Origin: Hymenopus coronatus
Lineage: Eukaryota > Arthropoda > Insecta > Mantodea > Hymenopodidae
Direction of reading: 5' to 3'
NCBI GenBank assembly: GCA_030762935.1
Contig: CM060888.1
Coordinates: 117,315,468-117,379,467, forward strand
DNA: 64,000 bases
A program made the position numbers and the translations under genes. This document shows, in pieces, positions 1 to 11,142 of this stretch (positions are counted from its first letter, which is position 1; each line of letters opens with the position of its first letter). Below the pieces are notes generated by a model, which searched no databases, had not been told where the DNA came from, and saw nothing but the letters and a program-made list of their open reading frames with translations.

Positions 1-164
1 TACTTATCGCAAGTATGTAATAGAGAAATTTATTTTTATTTACTTTATTTATATCCCACCTTTAACTGCAGTGGTCATGTCAACGGCCTTTTCCTATTAC
101 CTATAGCCAATGGCACTAACTCGTTTACTATTGTCATTAGATTACATTTCTTTGTTTCTATATT

Positions 165-312
165 AGATCTCGCACACACAAACGCACGCGCGCATTCCAA
201 CTATCATTTATTGTTCCAGACACTGGGGAGGATAGGCAGTAATCTTGGCCAGGAATCGAACCAGAGACCCTCCTCACAGCAGGCAGGTGCGCTATCGACT
301 GAGCTATGAGTC
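165..312 (-). mobile_element. tRNA-derived SINE, group A
   Basis: On the minus strand there is a tRNA-like head. An A-box-like TAGCTCAGTCGATAGCGC lies at about 289-306 and a B-box-like GGTTCGATTCC at 252-262. It is followed by the group A tail, which on the plus strand reads ccagacactggggagga. The shared non-tRNA tail, also present near 5995 and 27640, makes this a SINE rather than a functional tRNA gene. A CA/CG-rich stretch at 172-195 lies beyond the tail. Confidence 0.65.
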
Positions 313-964
313 AACTGTAGGTTAATTAGTTACAGAGTGTTAAGTGTACATTGAAAACCTTTTTATTTATTTGATACAGCTAGGCGTTGCTCGTTTGTTT
401 TAGTTGTGTTGTCTTCTTGCCCGGTGAATTCTTGGAATTAAAGTAAAAGCAATTACCACACTCTAAATGAGTTTGTGGAAAAGAAAACGACGAGTTTCCT
501 TTTTAACGCAATAAAATTGCCATAATAAACTGATTTCCATAAGAAGACTGCACGTTCACTTTCTCGAACGGCCGCTCCTTAAGAACAAGATTAAATTGAA
601 AATTTTAGTATAGATTTCATAAATTAAATTTGCAGATACAACTATTCAAGTTGTGATTATAACTGGGCAGTTAAGTTTATGCTGTCATTTATGGTTTATT
701 GTAAAAAAAATGCAACTAATGGAACCGGATGGAGTTTTTCTTTAATGAGAAACATGCAAAAGTATAACAGTATCATCTTTTCATTTCTTTCAGAAGATAA
801 CCCCGAATTTATGGCCTGAGTAGGCGAATATTATGTTTTACTTTCTTCCCATTACCAAATAAACAATAAATAAATTCTCAAGCAGGTAAAAGGAATAAAT
901 GTGTATATGCAAAAGAAAAAAAAAAAAAAAGAGAAAAGGCTAAAGTAATTATAAATGAGAAAAA
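313..964. other. unassigned AT-rich stretch
   Basis: No coding frame, RNA gene or recognised repeat is visible here. There is a short A-rich tract near 910-930. Confidence 0.5.
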
Positions 965-1756
965 TCTTATGTGTTCCATTCACATGACTTTTTCTAGATT
1001 TCTGCAGAAAATTATTGTTAAAAAGCTTATGCTTCTTTTTACTTCATGCTAATCGACAAAAACTTAGCAGAAATAGCCTTATTACTTGCTTCCATGCAAA
1101 TAGAAGGGAAATAAGGGAGTAGCATAGCTAAAATATTAGTCTAAAGCTGGTTGCTGTGTGACTGAAGTTCCTTTGTTTCTATGGACCGGATTGAAAAAAT
1201 CCCGTATAAGAAAAGTATAAACTTTTTAAAGCTGAAAGCAATAACAAGGAATATATAAAAGCAATCCACTCCTCGAAAATAAATGTACATAACATAAATT
1301 GTGTGTTATACAAACTTCCATAAAATTCATACAGAAAAATGTAATCTTCAGAGGCTATTTTCAGAAAATTCAAGATATACATTTTATTTTTTCAGGTAAA
1401 TATCTTTAATATAAGATTTTTTAATCAATATTCTTATAGCTATTTTTGAGAAAATGAAAATGTTCGAAAATGTTTCCATGTAAAGGGTAATTGAGTTTGG
1501 GGAGATTTTCTTAAAAATCCTCGTGTTACATTCTTGGATGATACCGAAATTAAATGCCAAGTTTGGTATTTAACAGACTTTTTGTTTTTCTGCAATGCTG
1601 TTCACAGACACACACACGGATATTTTCCCAAAAATGCTTATTTTGGACTAGGGGGCTCAAAAACATATATTGCCGGTGAAATCTCGGTATCGAATTTTTG
1701 GGTGCATTACAATATCTTCTCTATACTCTATGTACATGGTATGTGTAGAGAATGCA
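965..1756 (+). mobile_element. GPE element, plus copy
   Basis: The copy starts TCTTATGTGTTCC after an A-run and ends in a degraded terminal palindrome (CTATGTACATGG) followed by GTAGAGAATGCA. The microsatellite is nearly absent (about four CA units near 1610), so it is a diverged or ancestral-like copy. The small open frames inside are not shared with other copies. Confidence 0.85.
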
Positions 1757-1761
1757 AAAAT

Positions 1762-2094
1762 GAAAGTGATTTGTTTTAAATTATTAATCAAATTAATTAT
1801 ATTATATAATGATATAAACCAAATGAAACAACCAATAAGAAACACAATACTGAATTTTTGACAGCATTGTTATTTAGAACTCAAACTTAAAAATAAAAAA
1901 TAACTAAATAAATAAGAGTATGGGCAGGTTTAAAAAAAAATTGTGAATTTGTATTTAGTTTATTGGTTTTTCCGGTATACACTAGACTTCTTCTTTGCAC
2001 TAATCATAAAATGTCATCATTTATGCTTTGCAACGATATTAATCACTGTGCAATTTCTAGTGCTTAAACTCTTAATGCACATTGGCAATATTTT
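1762..2094. other. unassigned AT-rich spacer
   Basis: Low-complexity AT-rich sequence between two GPE copies. No gene or structured repeat is recognised. Confidence 0.5.
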
Positions 2095-2206
2095 TACTTT
2101 CTCTGCGCTGCTATGTACATAGTGTATAGAGAAGGTCTTTCCCTAAAATTCTATACCAAGATTTCACCGTAAATATATTTTTTTGGGTCCCCTGTAACCA
2201 AAAAAA

Positions 2207-3983
2207 TCTGACGTGTACCATTCACATGACTTTCTCTATATTTCTGCAACACATTATTTTTAAAAAGCATAGGTTTCTATTTACTTCATGATAATTGAAA
2301 AAAACATAAGCAGAAATAGTCTTATTACTTGCTTCCTTATAAGTAGGAGCGAAATAAGGGAGTAGCATAGGTTAAAGTTATAGTCTAAAGGTGGTTGCTA
2401 TGTGACTGAAGTTCCTTTGCTTGTATGGATAGGGATTGACTCATTTCTGTATGAGAAAAGTATGTTTTTTACCTTCACTATACGCACTATGTACATAGTA
2501 TATAGAGAAGGTATTGCACTCCACCCAAAAATTCGATACCGAGATTTCACCGGAAATATATGTTTCAGGGTCCCCAGGATCCAAAAAAAGCATTTTCACA
2601 AAAAGGTCCGTGTGTGTGTGTGTGTGTGTGTGTGTCCGTGTGTCCGTATGTCCGTGTGTCAGTGTGTCCGTGTGTCTGTGAACAGGATAACTCAAAAACG
2701 AAAAGTCGGTAAAATACCAAACTTTGTATTTAAGTTTAGTATCTTCCAGGGATGCGACACGAAGATTTTGAGAAAAACTCCCCAACCCCAAACTACCCTT
2801 TACATGGAACATGTTTCGAAAATGTTAATTCTCTCAAAAATGGCTCTAACGAATTTGATTAAAATTTCGTATGTTAAAGATAAAATGTATATCTTGAATT
2901 TCCTGGAATAGCCTCTGAAGAGTAGGTTATTCTGTATGAATTTTACTGAATTTTGAATAACTGCTAAACCGTAAGAGATGGACAAAAACTTACTAAACAG
3001 AAAATATAAGGCACATTAAAACACACAATTTATGTTATATACAATTTTTTAGTGGAGTTCGTCGTTTTTGAGACATTCCTTATTTTTGGCTTCTGCTATG
3101 AAAAACTTATACTTTTCTCATACAAGAACTTGTCAACCCCTATCCATATAAACAAAGGAACTTAATTGATATGGCAACCAGCTTTTGATTATCTCTTTAA
3201 CCTATGGTAGTCTCTTATTTCGCTTCTACGTACAAGGAAGCAAGTAATAAGACTATTTCTGCTATTTTTTTCTGATTAGCATAAAGTAAATAAAAGTATA
3301 AGCTTTTTAGGAATAATTTATTGCAGGGATATAGAGAAAGTCATGTGAATGGTACACATCAGATTTTTCAAAGCTAAAACTAAAAGCTAGGAATATCTTC
3401 AAAACGATCAACTCCACGAAAAAAATGTATATGACATAAATTGTGTGTTTTAATGTGCTCTACATTTTCTGTGTGGTAAGTTTGTCCATCTTGCAGTTAT
3501 ACAAAATTCCGTAAAATTTATCCAGAATAAAGTAGTTTTTAGAGGCTATTCCCAGAAAATTCAGGATATACGTTTTATTTGGCAAGTAAATATCTTAAGT
3601 ATACGAAATTTTAATCAAAATCGTTAGTCATTTTTAAGAAAATAAAAATTTTCGAAATATTTTCCATGTATACCATAGTTTGGAGTGGGGGAATTTTCTT
3701 GAAAATCTTCGTGTCGCATCCCTGGAAGATACCAAACTTAAATACCAAGTTTGGTATCTAACGGTCTTTTCACCTTTGAGCCCTGCTGCCCACAGACACA
3801 CACACATACACACACGTACAGACTGATAGACAGACACACACGTACATTTTTCAAAAACTGCTTTGTTTTTGGATTCAGGGGGTATCAAAACATATATTTC
3901 CGGTAAAACCTAGGTATCGAATTTTTGGGTGCAAAACAATACCTTCTCTATATACTATGTAAAGAGTACGTATAGAGAAAGTA
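2207..3983 (+). mobile_element. GPE element, middle copy of the nest
   Basis: This plus copy is split into 2207-2469 and 3364-3983 (about 883 bp) by the inner copy. The break falls in the T-run of a conserved segment that reads GAAAAGTAT..GTTTTTCAAAGC in uninterrupted copies. Its internal hairpin is intact: GATACCAAACTT at 3728-3739 pairs with AAGTTTGGTATC at 3747-3758 across a 7-nt loop. Just beyond lies a CA-rich block (about 3790-3845) mixed with GATAGA. It ends GTATAGAGAAAGTA. Confidence 0.92.
2470..3363 (-). mobile_element. GPE element, inner complete copy (894 bp)
   Basis: This is the youngest member of the nest and a reference for the family. In plus-strand order it has: a terminal palindrome around CTATGTACATAG (near 2490) with TATAGAGAA arms; a conserved block with AAAATTCGATACCGAGATTT; CCAAAAAAAGCATTTT; a GT microsatellite (about 2608-2634) grading into GTGTGTCC-type units to about 2682; an AAATACCAAAC segment; a C-rich stretch (CCCCAACCCC); long AT-rich unique sequence; a GTAGAGAAAGT-like motif; and the CACATCAGA end. 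No frame is conserved among copies, so it is judged non-coding and non-autonomous. A Helentron/HINE assignment is inference from this architecture. Confidence 0.93.
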
Positions 3984-4724
3984 AAAAGCATTTTCAGAGA
4001 AAAGGTCCTTGTGCGTGTGTGTGTGTGTATCCGTGTGTCTGTGAACACGATAACTCGAAAACGAAAAGTCGGTAAAATACCAAGCTTGGTATTCAAGTTT
4101 ATTATCTTCCAGGGATGCGACATGAAGATTTTGAGAAAAATCTCTCCACCCCAAACTATCCTTTACATGGAATATTTTTCGAAAATTTTGATTTTCTCAA
4201 AAATGGTTCTAACGACTTTAATTAAAATATCGTATATGAAAGATATTAACTGACAAATAAAATGTTTATCTTGAATTTTCTGGGAATAGCCTTTGAAGAC
4301 TACTTTATTCTTAATGAATTTTACATAACTTCCAAACCGTAAGAGATGGACAAAAAACTTACCACACAAAAAATGCTGAGCACCTTAAAACACACAATTT
4401 ATACATTTTTTTCGTGGATTGATCGTTTTTTTAGATATACCTTGTTATTGGTTTCAGCTATAAAAAGCGTTTAATTTTCTCAGACAGGAATTTGTGAACT
4501 CCTGTCCATGCAAACAAAGGAACTTCAGTCACATAGCACCTACCTTTTTTTGTCACTTTAACCTACAGTACTCTCTTATTTCGCGTCTACTTACAAGGAA
4601 GCAAGTAATAAGATTATTTTTGCTAATTTTTTCTCGATTAGCATGAAGTAAATAGAAGCATAAACTTTTTAATAATATTTTTTGCAGAGATGTAGAGAAC
4701 GTCATGTGAATGGAACACATCAGA

Positions 4725-5959
4725 CATTTTTTTTATTGAATCACATGTTCCATTACGTGGTGTAATGCAGTATGTTTGGTTTGCTCTTCCATGCTATTGA
4801 TTTAATAAAATGTTGGATCTTTAAATGTTAGAAATTGCATTGTTAACTAATTACCCAATATTTCAATTATGCTTTCTTAAATCAGCAGCATTTACAAAAG
4901 AATAATGTAGTATGTTTATCTACTGTTTGTTCTCTTGATACCAGTTGTTTGCATGCTTTACAGTTCTTCTTAAGGGGAGCTGAAATGCGCTGTTTCCAAT
5001 GTTAAAGTTTGAAACCTTATCTAACTAACTATTTAAGATATTGAGCTAACAATTTCAAGATATATTCTGCAGTATCTTTACTGTTCATTGATGGAAAATA
5101 GAATATTTCCGTCTTTAGAAGGAGAGGTATGATTTTTTAAATAAAGCTCTTAAAATTTTATTGAAAATATTATGATTTTGAAATTTAAAAAAATAACTAA
5201 TATATACATAAAACATTTTCATTAAGATAAAGCTTATTTAGTCGCAAATATGTGGTAAACAGTTCAGCTCTTAGTGTCAATTAGTTTCTAAATAATGGGA
5301 CATTTATACAGAGAATTTTACTTCTACAGAAATTGCTTTCAAAGATAAAACAAGAAGAGATATAACCTAATTTACTAAGTACAACTTCGCAGTACTTCGA
5401 AACTCTCAATGAAGGAAACATGAGTGGGATGCCAATGCTGCGATTAGCTAAAGTATAACTTTCCCATCAAAACAAGAAGCAGATTTCTTCTCTAACGTTG
5501 ATATTTACAACTGTATATGTGTGAGTTAGCAAAATATTCTAAGACACTACTCTCAGTATTATTTAAACAATATTTTTAAAACTATTTGCAATTAGCTCTC
5601 TATGAAAGTTATACTAACATGATCGGGAGACTCCAAATATTCATTCATATGTCATTAAACATGAAAATGAAAAAGGATTATGAAAATTTCATTTCCACTC
5701 TCCTTAGGCGCACAGTACACTCCTAACACGACGTCGAACAGAGCGACAAACGGTCTGGATTTTGGGGTGAGTATACATAATTTCCGACACTGTTAAGCTA
5801 TACACAATTAAAAGTTCAGAAGGTTTTAATGATTCAATTTTTTTAACTGTTTAATTTATATAGACCCCTTTAACATCTAATGTCATATCAGGGGCCTTGT
5901 TTTAGAAACTATTCTTTGATTTTAGGTTCCTTACGTTGGGTTTTAATAATTTTATTTTC
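4725..5959. other. unassigned AT-rich stretch
   Basis: No gene, SINE or GPE sequence is recognised. There are only short open frames with biased AT-rich composition. Confidence 0.5.
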
Positions 5960-6112
5960 TTCAAACTCACGCATTCACACTCACATACATACTTCCAGAC
6001 TCTGTGGAAAATAGTGAGTTATTCTGGTTAAAAGAAACTCCATGCCCCGTCCAGGAATCGAAGCCGGGACCTCTGGGTGAGAGGTTAGCTCGCTCGACCA
6101 CGGAGGCAGATA
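5960..6112 (-). mobile_element. tRNA-derived SINE, group A
   Basis: The tail (plus strand: cacattcatac-like then ccagactctgtgga) is followed by a minus-strand tRNA-like head. A diverged B-box is seen as ggaatcgaagccggg at 6053-6067, and an A-box region near 6082-6105. It is more diverged than the copy near 27.6 kb. Confidence 0.55.
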
Positions 6113-6329
6113 ATTTAGTTTTATTACAAGATTTGAAAAGTTTTCAAGCGGTTATTCGTTTAAATACTTGTACTGTACAATTTAGTTGATTAAAAACAGA
6201 TGAACGTGGTAAGGATAAAATAGTCATTATAAAATTAGAATTTACGCAAGTAGATAACATGTACTGCTGCTTTTAATATGTCTATTATTCTGTTATGAAG
6301 TTGAAAACAAGCTCCAAAATCGACATTAT

Positions 6330-6735
6330 GATAGTTATATGGAAGTGAGTCGTGGAAGCGCAGGGGTTATGCGGTTTCCGGATACACACACGCAGAGGAT
6401 CTCGCTACGCAAGCAAAGGGATCGGCCAGTTGGCATATCTGGTTGATAATGGCAATTATCAGGTAATGGCATGGCAATCTGGTTCACTGCCAGCCACTTG
6501 GGGTTACGGTTCCCTCACATCGGTGCTAATCGGATCTTGTGATATTATCATTATTATTATTACCATTATTAGCGAAATGTCGAAGCCCGTGCACGGAAAA
6601 CTTGCGAGGCCGAGGGCCGTTTCATTGAGCTGGAAACGTGTTTTAATAATGTTTATTTTCAAAATATCTCTCGTGCCCGTGGTTGAAATGTTATTACAAC
6701 ATAGTGGACTGCCTGCTAATGTTACTGGTCTCTAA
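6330..6735. other. unassigned low-copy-looking segment with 127-codon frame
   Basis: The segment has more balanced base composition than its flanks and an open frame at 6352-6735. The frame runs through a TTA/ATT repeat (6544-6570, giving poly-isoleucine) and has no recognisable domain. It is probably a fragment of an unidentified mobile element rather than a gene. Confidence 0.3.
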
Positions 6736-6997
6736 TGGATATCAAAACGTTAAGAGCAGACCGTGCAATGTGTCTAATATTGCAGTTCGTGCGTAAGCTA
6801 AATATGCGCAATACTACAGAAGAATCCAAATCTTTGTCGCTAAACTTAAATATATTTAGTATTGTAAATAACTGCAGAGGCAATGAACTACAGGGGATTT
6901 GTGAATAATCCACCTCTAATTAAGGTTTTTAAGAAGCGGATTTTTCTTAAATTATTGGGCATTAGAAAAGATAGAATAATCTGCATTAGTTAATTTT

Positions 6998-7134
6998 TAC
7001 TTTCTCCATACGCACTATGTACATAGTGTATAGATAAAGTATTGCACTCCACCAAAAAATTTGATACCGAGATTTCACCGGAAATATATGTTTTAGGGTC
7101 CCCAATATCCAAAAAAAGGATTTTCACAAAAAGG

Positions 7135-7215
<81 letters not shown>

Positions 7216-7935
7216 CCGTTTGTCCGTGTGTCTGTGAACACCATAACTCAAAAACGAAAAGTCGTTAAAATACCAAACTTGGTATTTAAGTTTAGTATCT
7301 TCCAGGGATGCGACACGAAGATTTTGAAAAAAATCCCCCCACCCCCAACTACCCTTTACATAGAACTTTTTTCGAAAATTTTGATTTTCTCAAAAATGGC
7401 TCTAACGATTTTGATTAAAATTTCGTATATTAAACATATTTACCTTACAAATAAAATGTATATCTTGAATTTTCTGGGAATAGCCTCTGAAGAGTAGTTT
7501 ATTCTGGATGAATTTTACTAAATTTTGAATAACTGCTAAACCGTAAGAAATGGACAAACACTTACTACACAAAAAATGTAGAGGACGTTAAAACACACAA
7601 TTTATGTTATATATATTTTTTTCGTGGAGTTTGTCGTTTTTGTGACATTCCTTATTTTTGGTTTCTGCTATGAAAAACGTATACTTTTCTCATACAGGAA
7701 CTTGTCAACTCCTATCCATATAGACAAAGGAACCTCATTGACATAGCAACCAGCTTTTGAATATCACTTTAACCTACAGTTGTCCCTTATTTCGCTTCAA
7801 CTTACAAGGAAGCGAGTAATTAGACTATTTCTGCTATTTTTTTCTGTTTAGCAGAAAGTAAATAGAAGTATAAGCTTTTTAGGAATAATTTGTTTCAGGG
7901 ATATGGAGAAAGTCATGTGAATGGTACACATCAGA
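6998..7935 (-). mobile_element. GPE element with expanded GT microsatellite
   Basis: A complete minus copy of 938 bp. The palindromic end at 6998-7036 is well preserved (CACTATGTACATAGTG). The microsatellite is a pure TG tract of about 71 bp (7139-7209), against a handful of units in other copies. The rest (CCAAAAAAAGGATTTT block, AAATACCAAACTTGGTATTT, C-rich stretch, CACATCAGA end) matches the family well. Confidence 0.93.
7139..7209. repeat. (TG)n microsatellite, about 35 units
   Basis: An uninterrupted dinucleotide tract inside the GPE copy at 6998-7935. It sits exactly where other copies carry short GT/GTCC repeats. Confidence 0.97.
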
Positions 7936-8224
7936 TTTTTTAACTTTAGTTACAGTAGGAGTTTATTTTTTATTAGTAATTTCTGTTGTAAACTACTGAA
8001 AAATAGCAAACGCATTACGCGGTAACTTATTTTAGATGCATTATACGACAACGATCCTCTGATAGTAAAAATTAATGGACTCTACGTTATGGTATTAAAA
8101 TCTCAAAAGAGAAATCCAAGGTGATGACATTTTAGAAAAACTATCAATAAGATAAAAACCGTGGAACACTTTTCCAACTTCTAGTTTTTGTTTCGCAGTC
8201 GGCTTACCCTCCCAATATTTAGGA

Positions 8225-8562
8225 CTGACACTCCCCCCTAGGACTTATAAACGGATGTCTAAGGGTCAGAAGCCTGTCGGGGAGCAAATGGCACGAAACC
8301 ACAGAATGGAGAGCCTGGAACGAGTCGCCGGGCCCTTAGCCAGGCATGAACGTGTGGAAGTGGATGATATGAATTGCAAGGAAAATTGGTGATAGGAAAG
8401 GTGATGATGGAGCAATTGGTTGCATGAGTGGCAGGGGAAACCAGAGGACCCAGACGCCGCTTCGTCCACCACAAATCCCACTTGCGGGCGTTTGTGATCC
8501 AACCCGGGCCGCCTAAATGGGAGCGAGCGGTCTAACCATTCAACCACGGCGTCGCCTGCGAA
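8225..8562 (-). mobile_element. tRNA-like SINE, group D
   Basis: On the minus strand a tRNA-like segment (ACGCCGTGGTTGAATGGTTA.. near 8530-8553, with a B-box-like GGCCCGGGTTGGATC near 8496-8510) is followed by a body shared with 10862-11140. Shared blocks include TAGCCAGGCAT and GGATGATA..GATAGGAAAG. The open frames here are carried by this repeat and are not taken as genes. Confidence 0.5.
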
Positions 8563-8650
8563 TTTACTATGGGGTTTAAAATGTGCATTCATACCTGCAA
8601 AAAATATCTACAGGTATGCAGTACAATTCATAGGATATTAAGCCAAAAAA

Positions 8651-9511
8651 TCTAACGCGTTCCTTTCATTTGACTTTCGTTACCTACACTGTATACAAAC
8701 GTATTTCAAAAAATTATTATTTTTTATATCTAGTTCATGCTAATCGAAATGAACACTAGCAGAATGGTCTTAGTACGCAGTTCTTAGTTCGTTACTGTTA
8801 GAAGGAAACCTAGGGAATACACTAGGCTAAAACGATAGTCAAATATTTTAAAAGCCCTCGCTATGCGATTGTCATTGAAATTCAGTTCTCCTTGATGGGC
8901 AGGAGTAAACCAAATAAAAAACAAACAACAAACAAAATCAAAACAAAAAAGAAAGGTTTCACTTATGAGAAAAGTATTTTAAAGTGAAAACCAATCCTCG
9001 CAATATAAAAAAGCTGTATAGGACCTAAATTGTGTGTTTTGGAGAAATCTGCGTCTTTTGTCTATCTATTATGATAGTTTTGGAAAGCTAATCCAGAATG
9101 TAGAGGATTTCAGTGACTATTTCCAAGAAATTCAAAAATAAGTAAGTAATGTAAGTACCTATAATATATGGTATTTTATAATATACGGTATCTATTTTTT
9201 TTTTTTTTTAATTTAAAACTTTGAACATTCTTCCATGTAAAGTGTAGTATTGGATAGGGACATTTCGTCTGTTGCATCCTTGGAAAATACTAAACTTATA
9301 TGTATACCAAGTCTATTATTCAACCGTTTTTCCGTTTCTGAATAATCCTGTCAACAGAAAAACATACACACACATGCGGAGTGAGAGCGAGAGCGAGAGC
9401 CTATTTTTAAAAATGCTTCTTTTTAATACATGGTCCTCAAAACGTGTAGTTCCGGAAAAATCTCGGTATTGCTATTACAACTCGGGACATAGTACTAGGT
9501 AAGAGAGAGTA
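8651..9511 (+). mobile_element. GPE element, diverged plus copy
   Basis: It starts TCTAACGCGTTCC after AAAAAA and ends AAGAGAGAGTA. It carries a run of As and Cs near 8910-8950 and a T-tract at about 9191-9205. The microsatellite has decayed to CA plus GAGAGC units (9365-9400), and the palindrome is largely lost. Confidence 0.75.
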
Positions 9512-10861
9512 AAAACTGCAGAGTTACTGTTATAAGTAGTCATACATTTACTACAAATGGCACCGCAGGTGCTGAGGGACTTTGACATATAGCTACACTA
9601 TAATATACAGAACCTGTTTATCTTGAGTATTGAAGGTGCAAACAAGATATATATTGAGTGACGTTTTACTATTGGAATAGTAAACAATTTATGATAACAT
9701 ATTTATGCTTAAAGGAGTGTTTAAGTAGTTTATTTAAACCTAGCATTATAATCAAGTTACAGCGATGTACTTCCTATAACAATAACGTAAAGGTTGTATT
9801 CATTATTGTGCATAATTTTCCCTCATCAACGAAGATATATGATCTGTGTACATTATTAAATGTATATAATTTATATATTTCCATGCTTTATTGTTAATGA
9901 GCTACTTTAAAGACTGTAACAGCTGCATAATTCTCTTTCTGTAGGTTCAATACGCCAATTAATAACAAATGAAATGAAGGGAAGGTAGCTAACACCCCAT
10001 TTACAAATCTCTAACTTATGACAGCTATGGATACAATAAATTCAAGATGTATTTTTAAAAAATTCATATTGCTAAAGTCAGTATAGTCGGTTAGTCTTTA
10101 TATGACCAAACAAAGACATCAATGAGTACGAAAAACATTTCCTCGTGCTGTAATCATCAAGATTATCTACCTATTATTGAAACAGTTTTAATACAAATAC
10201 CATTATGAACATTATTCCATACAAATTATTGTTATTATTATTATTTATTTGGTAATAACTCGAAGTAATTTGCTTACGGCACACGAACGTTGCACTAGAT
10301 AAATACGATGATTGTTGAAGTAATTTAAATCCAGGATAGCGATATTAACAGTTCATTAGCGCATATAATTGGTTATTATGATCGTACGTGTTGTGCTGAG
10401 GATTTCATTAAGTTCGTTCATTGTTAAGTAAACAGCTGATATCAGGCCTACCATCTTTAGATATATTGCAAATCGTGCGCCCTGCGACACGCGTGCACAT
10501 TGACCTCTGTTTTCCTTGCTTTTCATTCGGTCGGATCGATCACAGCTGTTTTTGCGATGAAATGCTGAAGCAAGTTGGCACTCGAAGTTTGAGAGCCGTA
10601 TAACAAAGATTTTGAACGTACTTATTGCCTTAAAACGAGTTGAATTTGCCAAAATTTATTTTTGCTTATTCTTCGGTGCTGACTTTTTGGAATAACACCG
10701 TAAATACATAATTTTTAATTTTAATTATGTTAAAAGCTTCTATCATTCTGGGAAAGTCAATAGAAGTATAAAAGATAATGTTTTCTTTAATAACCTCAAA
10801 ATAATTTTTTATAATATTCTCACGATTAAATATAAAACATTTGGAATTAAAATGAAAGCTA
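9512..10861. other. unassigned stretch
   Basis: Nothing clear is recognised. The segment 10430-10610 has higher GC and CpG (for example GACACGCGTGCAC and TCGGTCGGATCGATC), and a 98-codon minus frame crosses it, but there is no domain or splice evidence. Confidence 0.4.
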
Positions 10862-11142
10862 TCTTAGTGGAATGAAGAACTTGCACCCCACAAGTCTTAC
10901 ACTTGGCTTCTGAGGAGCCAAAGATATTAAACCATGGAATAAGAACCGGCAACAAGGACCGGGCCGTAGCCAGGCATCAGAGCGAGGAAGTAGATGATAA
11001 AAGTAAAGGTAAAATGGATGATAGGAAAGCTGCAGATAGAAAAAATAGTGGAATGAATGGCGGGGGAAGTATGAGAAAGCCCGCCCAGACACCAAAAATC
11101 TCACAAGAGAGCGGTCTAATCTCTGTCTACGGCGCATACTGA
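10862..11142 (-). mobile_element. SINE group D relative
   Basis: Shares ordered blocks with 8225-8562, including CCGGGCC..TAGCCAGGCAT, GAAGT(A/G)GATGATA and GATAGGAAAG, at a similar size. The tRNA-like end (GAGCGGTCTAA.. near 11108) is preserved in part. The 79- and 92-codon frames on the two strands are products of this repeat. Confidence 0.45.

Larger units (their letters stand above)
2095..4724 (-). mobile_element. GPE element, outer copy of a three-level nest
   Basis: The outer minus copy is split into 2095-2206 and 3984-4724, about 853 bp when the inserts are set aside. It breaks in the A-run of the conserved motif CCAAAAAAAGCATTTT: ccaaaaaaa at the left and gcattttcag at the right. The plus copy 2207-3983 sits in that break. 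Its palindromic end at 2095 is partly degraded (TCTGCGCTGC). It ends at the TCTGATG side with CACATCAGA near 4724. Confidence 0.9.

Noticed and set aside
252..312. functional tRNA gene
   Set aside because: Box-like motifs are attached to a tail repeated near 5995 and 27640, so it is a SINE head. The same applies to 14102-14156 and 38878-38901.
2402..2911. 169-codon plus frame
   Set aside because: It runs from one GPE copy into another through the GT microsatellite (repeating Cys/Val). The frame is not kept in sister copies.
7042..7497. 151-codon plus frame with long Cys-Val run
   Set aside because: The Cys-Val run is the translation of the TG microsatellite, and the rest is GPE.
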